Assembly: GCF_000422805.1 (NCBI RefSeq)
Contig: NZ_KE383923.1
Span: forward strand, 673,970-737,969
DNA: 64,000 nucleotides
Source of the DNA: Nocardioides halotolerans DSM 19273
GTDB taxonomy: Bacteria > Actinomycetota > Actinomycetes > Propionibacteriales > Nocardioidaceae
Reading direction: 5' to 3'
Shown piece by piece: positions 49,557 to 56,104 of this stretch. A program made the translations under genes and the position numbers. The notes under the pieces are model-generated. The model had not been told where the DNA came from. It ran no database searches and saw nothing but the letters and a program-made list of their open reading frames with translations. Positions within the stretch are counted from its first letter, which is position 1. Each line of letters starts with the position of its first letter.

Positions 49557-50229
49557 CCAGTTCCGCATCGTCATCGTCGAGGACCACGTCCTCTTCGCGG
49601 AGTCGTTGGAGCTGTCCCTCACCGTCGAGGGGTACGACGTGCGGCGGGTGACGGTGCCCGAGAAGCGACAGTCGCCCGGCGCACTGATCGCCGCCGTCCT
49701 GCGGCGTCGCCCCCGGGTGGTGTTCGTCGACCTCGACCTCGGGCAGTTCGGCGACGGCGAGCAGCTGATCGCACCGCTCGCGAGGGCGGGCGTCAACGTC
49801 ATCGTGGTGACCGCATCCGTCGACCGGGCCCGCTGGGGAGAGGCGGTCCGGTGCGGTGCACGCAAGGTGCTCCCGAAGTCCAGGCCGCTCAACGAGATCC
49901 TGGCGACCGTCCGGCGCATCAACCAGGGGCTCCAGGTGATGACGCTGGAGGAGCGGGAGGACCTCCTGCGGGAGTGGTCGAAGGAGCGGGCCGCGACCGT
50001 GGACCTCACCGCGCGGCTCGAGGCGCTGACCGTCCGCGAGCGGGAGGTGCTTGCCCACCTGATGCGGGGCCAGACGGTCCGGGAGATCGCCACCGAGTGC
50101 GTGGTGGCCGAGGCGACCGTGCGCACCCAGGTGAAGTCCATCCTCGCGAAGCTCCAGGTGACCTCTCAGCTGGCCGCCGTCGGGCTGGCCCACCGGGTCG
50201 GCTGGAAGCCTCCACAGCTGACCCGCTGA
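49534..50229 (+). CDS. NarL/LuxR-type response regulator (first of two paralogues)
   Basis: A 231-residue regulator. The receiver is complete: E16/D17, phospho-acceptor D66 (VFVDLDLG), T93 and K115. The C-terminal HTH (LTVREREVLAHLMRGQTVREIATE then VRTQVKSILAKLQV) is NarL class. It aligns residue for residue, without gaps over the receiver, with the regulator at 53888. AAGGAG lies 8 nt before ATG 49534, inside the kinase 3' end. It is the cognate partner of the kinase at 48090 and the leading candidate to bind the palindrome shared by island promoters. Confidence 0.88.
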   Translation: MSSATSRSQFRIVIVEDHVLFAESLELSLTVEGYDVRRVTVPEKRQSPGALIAAVLRRRPRVVFVDLDLGQFGDGEQLIAPLARAGVNVIVVTASVDRARWGEAVRCGARKVLPKSRPLNEILATVRRINQGLQVMTLEEREDLLREWSKERAATVDLTARLEALTVREREVLAHLMRGQTVREIATECVVAEATVRTQVKSILAKLQVTSQLAAVGLAHRVGWKPPQLTR

Positions 50230-50278
50230 CGCCCTCGGCCGGCCGCTGAGAGGCCTGCCGGGAAATGCCGCGGAACAT

Positions 50279-50296
50279 GCCTCATATGCGTGATGA
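50279..50296 (+). promoter_or_regulatory. Candidate island operator, site m
   Basis: GCCTCATATGCGTGATGA lies 53-70 bp before the sugar-transferase start. It matches site a read on the other strand (CCTCATATG then G-run and GAT) better than it matches sites e or g, so it is the weakest of the listed copies. Confidence 0.4.
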
Positions 50297-50348
50297 ACCG
50301 GCACAGGCCCCTTCCTAGGTTGAGCGGACTTCCAGGGGGTGGAGGGCC

Positions 50349-51827
50349 ATGACGCTCACAACGGGACCGGCGCCGGTCGCGACAGCAGTCGCCGTCGCGC
50401 TCCCGCACGAGCCGTCCGCCCGCCCCCTCCCCTCCCGACACCTGTCGGCCGTGGCGCTGGTCCTGGACACGCTGTCCGCCGGCGTTGCGGCCGCCCTCGT
50501 GCACGCGACCCTGCCCGCGTGGCTGCCGGAGACGAGCGTCGCCGTGGTCCTCGCCTGGCCGTGGGTCGTGGCGGTCTCGGGTGGGCACGACCGCGTGGGC
50601 TCGGGCTCACGCGGCGTTCCTGTCCGGGCGCTGGTCCGCGCCTCGGTCTCGCTGGCGCTCGCCCTGTGGGTCGTCGTCGCCGTGGCGCCCGGCGCTGCCA
50701 CCGCCGGCAGCATGCGAGAGCTGGCGCTCGCCGCCCTCCTCCTGGCGGCGGGGATGCCTGCGGTGACCGCCCTCGCGCGCTGGGTCGTGGCGCTCGCGTC
50801 TCCGTGGCAGCCGGTCCCGGTGCTCCTGGTGGGGCACGGGGACGGCGTCCGTGCCCTGCTCCACGAGTTCGGGCGCGAGCGCGGCCGGTCGGCGTTCGCC
50901 CCCGTGGCGGTCTGCCTGCCGGAGCCCGGCAGCGACCGCGAGCTCGAGCACCTCAACGAGAGCTGGAGCATGCCGGTCCTGATCGGCATCGAGGACCACC
51001 TGATGGCCGCGGCGCGCACCCACGCGGCTCGTGCGGTCCTCGCGGTCCCCGGACCCGACGTCGGACACGCCGAGCTCCGTCGCTGGGGGGCGTGGCTCCA
51101 GGACGCCGGGATCGACCTCCTGGTCAGCTCGGGGCTGCGCGACGTCGCTCCCGGACGGCTGGTGCCCACCAGGGTGGGTGGCGCCGGGCTGGTGCACGTG
51201 CGCCCGGCACGGCTGTCGGGCCTGGGTGCAGGCGCCAAGGCAGTCGTGGACCGGCTCGCGGCGGCCGCGCTGCTGGCCGTGCTGAGCCCGGTCCTCGGCG
51301 TGATCGCCCTGCTCGTGCGCACCGACTCGCCCGGCCCGGCGATCTTCCGGCAGACCCGCGTCGGCCGGGACGGCCGGCTGTTCATGGTCTACAAGTTCCG
51401 CACGATGTGCAACGACGCCGACGCGGTGCGCGAGCACCTCGCCGACTCCAACGAGTCCGACCAGAACGGTGTCCTCTTCAAGATCAAGCGCGACCCGCGG
51501 ATCACCCGGGTCGGCTCGTTCCTGCGGGCCTCCTCGCTCGACGAGCTGCCCCAGCTCTGGAACGTGGTGCGCGGCGAGATGTCCCTCATCGGTCCGCGGC
51601 CCGCGCTGCCCGCGGAGGTCCGCGGCTACCACCCCGACGTCCTCCGCCGGCTGGCGATCAAGCCGGGGATGACGGGGCTCTGGCAGGTCTCCGGCCGCTC
51701 CGACCTGCCGTGGGAGGACACCGTCCGGCTGGACCTCCAGTACGTCGACAACTGGTCGTGGCGGATGGATCTCGCCATCGCCCTGCGCACCACGGTCGCC
51801 GTGGTCGGTCGGCGCGGTGCCTACTGA
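50349..51827 (+). CDS. Undecaprenyl-phosphate hexose-1-phosphate transferase (initiating sugar transferase)
   Basis: A 492-residue polyprenyl glycosylphosphotransferase of the WbaP/WcaJ type. Four or five N-terminal helices and a CoA-binding-like soluble segment (VLLVGHGDGVRALLHEF) precede a further helix (AAALLAVLSPVLGVIALLV) and the catalytic domain: FRQTRVGRDGRLFMVYKFRTM, LRASSLDELPQLWNVVRGEMSLIGPRPALP and KPGMTGLWQVSGRSD. It transfers a sugar-1-phosphate from an NDP-sugar to undecaprenyl phosphate, the first step of repeat-unit synthesis. GGAGGGCC precedes the ATG. It lies 119 bp after the response regulator, and site m is in that gap. Confidence 0.92.
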   Translation: MTLTTGPAPVATAVAVALPHEPSARPLPSRHLSAVALVLDTLSAGVAAALVHATLPAWLPETSVAVVLAWPWVVAVSGGHDRVGSGSRGVPVRALVRASVSLALALWVVVAVAPGAATAGSMRELALAALLLAAGMPAVTALARWVVALASPWQPVPVLLVGHGDGVRALLHEFGRERGRSAFAPVAVCLPEPGSDRELEHLNESWSMPVLIGIEDHLMAAARTHAARAVLAVPGPDVGHAELRRWGAWLQDAGIDLLVSSGLRDVAPGRLVPTRVGGAGLVHVRPARLSGLGAGAKAVVDRLAAAALLAVLSPVLGVIALLVRTDSPGPAIFRQTRVGRDGRLFMVYKFRTMCNDADAVREHLADSNESDQNGVLFKIKRDPRITRVGSFLRASSLDELPQLWNVVRGEMSLIGPRPALPAEVRGYHPDVLRRLAIKPGMTGLWQVSGRSDLPWEDTVRLDLQYVDNWSWRMDLAIALRTTVAVVGRRGAY

Positions 51828-51849
51828 GCGGCTCGCTCGGTGCGACGGC

Positions 51850-52629
51850 TCAGTCGGTGCCGTGCTCGGCCAGGTGGGCCAGGATCCGGTCCGCCAGCTC
51901 GGGTCGGCAGACCACGAGGTCGGGTAGGTAGACGTCGTCCTGGTTGTAGCGCAGCGGGGAGCCGTCGACGCGGGAGGTGAAGAGCCCGGCGGCCCGAGCG
52001 ACCGCGACGGGAGCGGCGGAGTCCCACTCGTACTGGCCGCCTGCGTGCACGTAGGCATCCGTGACGTCGCGGACCACCGAGAGCACCTTGAAGCCGGCCG
52101 AACCCATCGCGACCGTCTCGCCGCCCAGCGCGGCCACGAGCCCGTCGGTGAACGCCGGCGGGCGGCTCCGGGAGACCGCGATCCTGGGCCTGGTCGCCGT
52201 GGCGGGAGCCAGCTCGAGACCGTCGCCGGTCGTGAAGGTCTGCCCGAGCGCCGGCAGCGCCACCGCCCCGACGGTCAGGTCGTCGGCGCTGCGCTCCCAG
52301 AGCGCGACGTGGACCGCCCAGTCGTCGCGTGGCGGCTCGGAGAACTCCCGGGTGCCGTCGAGCGGGTCGACGATCCAGACCCGGTCGGAGGTGAGCCGGA
52401 CCTTGTCGTCCTTGCCCTCCTCGGAGAGGACCGCGTCGCCGGGACGGTGCTCGGCGAGCAGCGCCACCAACAGCTCGTGCGCGGCGCGGTCGCCGGCGTC
52501 CTTGAGCTCACGGCCCTCCAGCCCCTCCTGCCGGACCTCGAGGAGCCGGCGACCGGCCGCGTCCGCGAGCCAGCCGGACAGCATGTGGTCGTCGGCGTCT
52601 GCAGGCGGCGTACCGGCGTCGAAGGTCAC
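51850..52629 (-). CDS. 3'(2'),5'-bisphosphate nucleotidase CysQ-like (inositol monophosphatase family)
   Basis: A 259-residue Li-sensitive phosphatase-fold enzyme. VLSEEGKDD provides the first metal Glu, RVWIVDPLDGTREFSE the WIVDPLDGT motif, and YVHAGGQYEWDSAAPVAVARAAG the third acidic site (EWDSAAP). These match CysQ, which hydrolyses PAP or PAPS from sulfate metabolism, rather than inositol phosphatase. It lies convergent to the sugar transferase (23-bp gap). A link to sulfated EPS is possible but no sulfotransferase is visible, so it may be a plain metabolic gene. Confidence 0.85.
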   Translation of the reverse strand: MTFDAGTPPADADDHMLSGWLADAAGRRLLEVRQEGLEGRELKDAGDRAAHELLVALLAEHRPGDAVLSEEGKDDKVRLTSDRVWIVDPLDGTREFSEPPRDDWAVHVALWERSADDLTVGAVALPALGQTFTTGDGLELAPATATRPRIAVSRSRPPAFTDGLVAALGGETVAMGSAGFKVLSVVRDVTDAYVHAGGQYEWDSAAPVAVARAAGLFTSRVDGSPLRYNQDDVYLPDLVVCRPELADRILAHLAEHGTD

Positions 52630-52638
52630 CCGCCCACC

Positions 52639-52743
52639 CTAGTGACGCGCGCGGCTCGTCAGGCAGCCCTGGCGCCCGTCCTCCGTTCGGCCTAGTCCTC
52701 GGCCCGCCCGGGACTAGTTCCCATACCTAGATTTCGGTACTAG
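52639..52743. other. Cluster of five CTAG tetranucleotides in the gap before the second kinase
   Basis: The 195-bp gap 52630-52824 contains CTAG at 52639, 52692, 52714, 52727 and 52740. CTAG is generally rare in GC-rich bacterial DNA. The last three lie in ACTAGTTCCCATACC and ATTTCGGTACTAG, which form a loosely symmetric block that could be a promoter or operator. No gene is seen in the gap and it lacks a good copy of the island palindrome. Confidence 0.4.
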
Positions 52744-52824
52744 AGTGCCGGAGTCGCACGCTGAAGGCACGGGGACGGCATACGACGGGGCAGGACCAAC
52801 GACGGAGCCTGTGGGGGGATCCGG

Positions 52825-53913
52825 ATGGAGCAGTCACGCGCGTCCGCGCGAGTGTGGGCACGACACCGGGACATCCCGGCGGTCGCGCTTGCCGTCGTGC
52901 CCGCCGTCGTGCTCGCACCGGTCCTGGCCGCGGGCCTGGTCGGGCCGTCGTCGCGCGCGTGCGGCTTGGTCCTCGGGTCGGCCGCGCTGACGAGCGCCGT
53001 CCTGCTCTGGACGCGGTGGCGGATCACCGGCAGCGGCGGGCGGACCGCCGCAGTGCTGGTGGTCGCGGCGCTCGCGGCGCTGTCGCTGGGCGCGTGGGCG
53101 CCGAGTGTCATCCCGGACTGGTCGGGGGCGGGCGTGCTGACGCTGGGCGCAAGCGTGGTCGCCGCAGCGCTCGGGCTGGGCGCCTCGGCGAGGGCGGTCC
53201 ACCACGCCGTGGAGCACGAGCACGACCTGAAGGCTGACCTGCAACGACGGCTGGCCACCGCGGAGGACGCCCTGCGCGCCGACCAGGCCCGGCGGCACGA
53301 GATCACTGCGACGGTGGCCGGGATCGCCTCGGCCCAGGAGCTGCTGACCACCGGGATCTCCGGCGAGCGCAGCGACGCGCTCTCCGCGATGATGCTGGCC
53401 GAGGTGGAGCGGCTCCAGCGCCTCGTCGGGGGCCGGGTGCGCACGCGGCGCGCCGTCGACCTCGACGAGGTGATCGGCCAGATCGTGGTCTCCCACCTGG
53501 CGCGCGGCCGGGTGGTCGACTGGCAGCCGTCCTCGCTGCGCGCGCTCGGCCGCGCCGACGACATCGCCGAGGTCGTCAACGTGCTGCTCGACAACGCCGC
53601 CGTGCACGGCGGCCCTGACGCCGCGACGGTCCGGGTCACCCGCGATCCCGACCACGACGCGGTGGTCGTGACGGTCGCCGACCAGGGTCCGGGCATCGCC
53701 CCCGACGTGCGCGCGCGGCTCTTCGACTGGGGCGTCAGCCGGCCGGGCTCACCCGGCCAGGGCATCGGCCTCCACGTCGCCGCCGACCTCGCCCGCGAGC
53801 TCGGCGGCCGGCTCGAGCTGGTGCCGAGCGAGACCGGCGCGTCGTTCGCGTTCCACCTCCCCGCGGCGGTGCAGGAGGTGATCGCCGATGCCTCAGTCGC
53901 CCGAGCCAGCTGA
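52825..53913 (+). CDS. Membrane sensor histidine kinase (second of two paralogues)
   Basis: A 362-residue kinase with about four N-terminal helices (to about residue 130), followed by a coiled segment (EHEHDLKADLQRRLATAEDALRADQ). The H-box RRHEITATVAGIASAQELL resembles the first kinase (HE-x3-x-AGIASA). The ATPase has VVNVLLDNAAVHGG (N-box), VADQGPGIAPD (G1) and PGQGIGLHVA (G2). It is shorter because half of the membrane region is absent. It overlaps its response regulator gene by 26 bp. The paralogous pairs bracket the sugar transferase and cysQ. Confidence 0.82.
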   Translation: MEQSRASARVWARHRDIPAVALAVVPAVVLAPVLAAGLVGPSSRACGLVLGSAALTSAVLLWTRWRITGSGGRTAAVLVVAALAALSLGAWAPSVIPDWSGAGVLTLGASVVAAALGLGASARAVHHAVEHEHDLKADLQRRLATAEDALRADQARRHEITATVAGIASAQELLTTGISGERSDALSAMMLAEVERLQRLVGGRVRTRRAVDLDEVIGQIVVSHLARGRVVDWQPSSLRALGRADDIAEVVNVLLDNAAVHGGPDAATVRVTRDPDHDAVVVTVADQGPGIAPDVRARLFDWGVSRPGSPGQGIGLHVAADLARELGGRLELVPSETGASFAFHLPAAVQEVIADASVARAS

Positions 53914-54577
53914 CGACCGCGTCCTCATCGTCGAGGACCACCGGCTGTTCGCCGAGGCGGTCGACCTCGCCCTCACCGCCGAGGGCTACGACGTGTGCAG
54001 GGTCGAGGCGCCAGCCGACCCGTCGAGCCCCGGCACGCTGGTCGCCTCAATCCTGAAGCAGCGCCCGCGAGTGGTGCTGCTCGACCTCGACCTGGGCCGC
54101 TTCGGCGACGGCGTACGCCTGGTGGAGCCGCTCGCTGGATCCGGCGCCGGCGTCGTGGTCGTCACCGGCTCGACCGACCGCGCCCGCTGGGGCGACGCGA
54201 TCCGCTCCGGCGCCCGCAAGGTGCTCTCCAAGTCCGAGCCGCTCAGCGAGATCCTCGCGGCGGTGCGCCGGATCATTGCGGGGTTGCCGGTCATGGACCG
54301 CGAGGAGCGCGAGGAGCTCGTCGCGGAGTGGACCCGCCACCGGTTCGAGGCGCAGGGCCTGCAGGAGCGCCTCGAGCTGCTCACCGTGCGCGAGCGCGAG
54401 GTGCTGGGCCACCTGATGAAGGGCCGCGCGGTCCGTGAGATCGCCGGCCTCAGCGTGGTCTCCGAGGCGACGGTCCGCACCCAGGTGAAGTCGATCCTCG
54501 CCAAGCTCGAGGTGTCCTCCCAGCTCGCCGCGGTCGGCATGGCCCACGAGATCGGCTGGCGGACCCCGGTGCTGTAG
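53888..54577 (+). CDS. NarL/LuxR-type response regulator (second of two paralogues)
   Basis: A 229-residue regulator with E16/D17, D66, T93 and K115 at the same residue numbers as the paralogue at 49534. The HTH is LTVREREVLGHLMKGRAVREIAG then VRTQVKSILAKLEV. The recognition helix is nearly the same as in the first regulator, so both may read the same or overlapping sites. It is coupled by overlap to the kinase at 52825. It ends 25 bp from the convergent pth gene, which marks the edge of the island. Confidence 0.88.
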   Translation: MPQSPEPADDRVLIVEDHRLFAEAVDLALTAEGYDVCRVEAPADPSSPGTLVASILKQRPRVVLLDLDLGRFGDGVRLVEPLAGSGAGVVVVTGSTDRARWGDAIRSGARKVLSKSEPLSEILAAVRRIIAGLPVMDREEREELVAEWTRHRFEAQGLQERLELLTVREREVLGHLMKGRAVREIAGLSVVSEATVRTQVKSILAKLEVSSQLAAVGMAHEIGWRTPVL

Positions 54578-54602
54578 CCCCCGGCAGCACGCCGGCGGAC
54601 CG

Positions 54603-55226
54603 TCAGCTGTTGAAGCGCTGCTGGGTCTCGGCGAGGCCGAGGGTGACCAGCGCCTCGACGGCGTCGGCGGCCCGGTCGACCTGGAAGGGCAACACCTTGC
54701 GCTCGGCGCTGGAGTAGTTCGACAGCACGAAGTCGGCCGGGTCCTGGCGGCCCGGCGGGCGGCCGATGCCGACGCGGACCCGGTAGAAGTCGCCGGTGCC
54801 GAGCGAGCCGCGGATCGACCGCAGGCCGTTGTGGCCGTTGTCGCCGCCACCGAGCTTGACCCGCATCGTGTCGAAGGCGATGTCGAGCTCGTCGTGCACG
54901 GCGACCAGGCGCTCGGGGCCGACCTTGTAGAAGGACAGCAGCGCCTTGACCGGGCCGCCCACCTCGTTCATGTAGGAGCGCGGCCGGAGCACGACGACGC
55001 GCGGCCCCGGCCGGCCGGAGCCCGGCACCGGGGCCAGGCGGCCCTCCGCGACCTCCGAGCGGCTCGCCTTGTGGGCCTTGAACGAGGCACCCATCCGGTG
55101 CACCAGCTCGTCGGCGACGAGGTAGCCGACGTTGTGCCGGTGCCCGGCGTACGTCGGGCCGGGGTTGCCGAGTCCCGCGACGACCCAGGGCTCTGCCCCG
55201 GGATCGGACCGGTCGGTCTCCGTCAC
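54603..55226 (-). CDS. pth: Peptidyl-tRNA hydrolase
   Basis: A 207-residue Pth that releases tRNA from prematurely dropped peptidyl-tRNA. VVAGLGNPGPTYAGHRHNVGYLVADEL gives N21 and catalytic H31; LVAVHDELDIAFD supplies H111/D112; LGGGDNGHNGLRSI is the conserved loop that contacts the peptide. Start GTG 55226 overlaps the rplY stop by 4 bp (GTGA), the conserved rplY-pth gene order of actinobacteria. It is a core gene, unaffected by the island next to it. Confidence 0.95.
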   Translation of the reverse strand: MTETDRSDPGAEPWVVAGLGNPGPTYAGHRHNVGYLVADELVHRMGASFKAHKASRSEVAEGRLAPVPGSGRPGPRVVVLRPRSYMNEVGGPVKALLSFYKVGPERLVAVHDELDIAFDTMRVKLGGGDNGHNGLRSIRGSLGTGDFYRVRVGIGRPPGRQDPADFVLSNYSSAERKVLPFQVDRAADAVEALVTLGLAETQQRFNS

Positions 55227-55918
55227 TCGGACGCGGCGTCGCCCTCGGCAGCAGCCTCGCCGCCCTCGGCGGACTCGCCACCCTCGGCGGACTCGGCGGC
55301 GGCCTCGTCGGACTCCTCGCGCTCGATGCCGGCCTCGGCCTCGGCCTCCTCGAGCTCGGCCTCGAGGGCCTGCTCGCTCTGCTGCTCGCGGATGTTGACG
55401 ATCAGCGTCTCGGGGTCGACCAGCAGGGTCGAGCCCTCGGGGAGCTCGAGCTGACCGGCCAGGATCTGGGTGCCGGCCTCGAGGCCCTCGATGGAGATCT
55501 CGATGTTCTCGGGGATGTGGGTGGCCTCGGCCTCGATCTGCACCGTGGTGTTCTCGGTGACCACCACGGTCTCGGAGGCGGCGTCGCCGACGACGTGGAC
55601 GGGCACGTCGACGGTGACCTTCTCGCCGCGGCGGACGGCCACGAAGTCGATGTGCTCGATGACCCGGCGGATCGGGTCGATCTGGACGGCCTTGGTCAGC
55701 GCGAGCTGCGGCTTGCCGTCGATCTGGAGCTCGAGCAGCGCGTTGGAGCCGCCGTGCTTGAGCGCCATCATCGTGTCGTGGCCCGGCAGGGTCACGTGCA
55801 CGGGGTCGTTGCCGTGGCCGTAGAGGACCGCGGGGATCTTGTCGTCGCGGCGGATGCGCCGCGCGGCGCCCTTGCCGAACTCGTTGCGGGTCTCGGCGGT
55901 GATCTTCTCGGTGGCCAT
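55223..55918 (-). CDS. rplY: 50S ribosomal protein L25 (long CTC/TL5 form)
   Basis: A 231-residue L25 with the N-terminal 5S-rRNA-binding domain (TAETRNEFGKGAARRIRRDDKIPAVLYGHG) and the C-terminal CTC domain (VPVHVVGDA then EISIEGLEAGTQILAGQLELPEGS). A long acidic Glu/Ala/Gly tail (about residues 185-231) follows, as in other actinobacteria. ATG 55918 precedes the family start. It is the first gene of a pair with pth. The 186-bp gap upstream of it (55919-56104) holds divergent promoters for pepN but no gene and no island palindrome. Confidence 0.95.
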   Translation of the reverse strand: MATEKITAETRNEFGKGAARRIRRDDKIPAVLYGHGNDPVHVTLPGHDTMMALKHGGSNALLELQIDGKPQLALTKAVQIDPIRRVIEHIDFVAVRRGEKVTVDVPVHVVGDAASETVVVTENTTVQIEAEATHIPENIEISIEGLEAGTQILAGQLELPEGSTLLVDPETLIVNIREQQSEQALEAELEEAEAEAGIEREESDEAAAESAEGGESAEGGEAAAEGDAASE

Positions 55919-56104
55919 GGGGTGCTGCTCCTCTGTGCTCGGGTCTCGGGCCTCGACGCGATCGCGGAGGCACCACCCGTGGGAGCGCCCGCCCTGTCGA
56001 TCACGGAACCCGGACGTCCGGGCTCCCTCGCCGAGGCAACCGCAGAAGTCTAACGAGACCGGGCCTTCGCCTGCGAATTCGCGCCGCCGCCGTAGTTTGG
56101 CGGC

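Noticed and set aside
10400..54602. Mobile-element origin of the island
   Set aside because: No transposase, integrase, resolvase, tRNA gene or terminal inverted repeat was found at or inside the borders.
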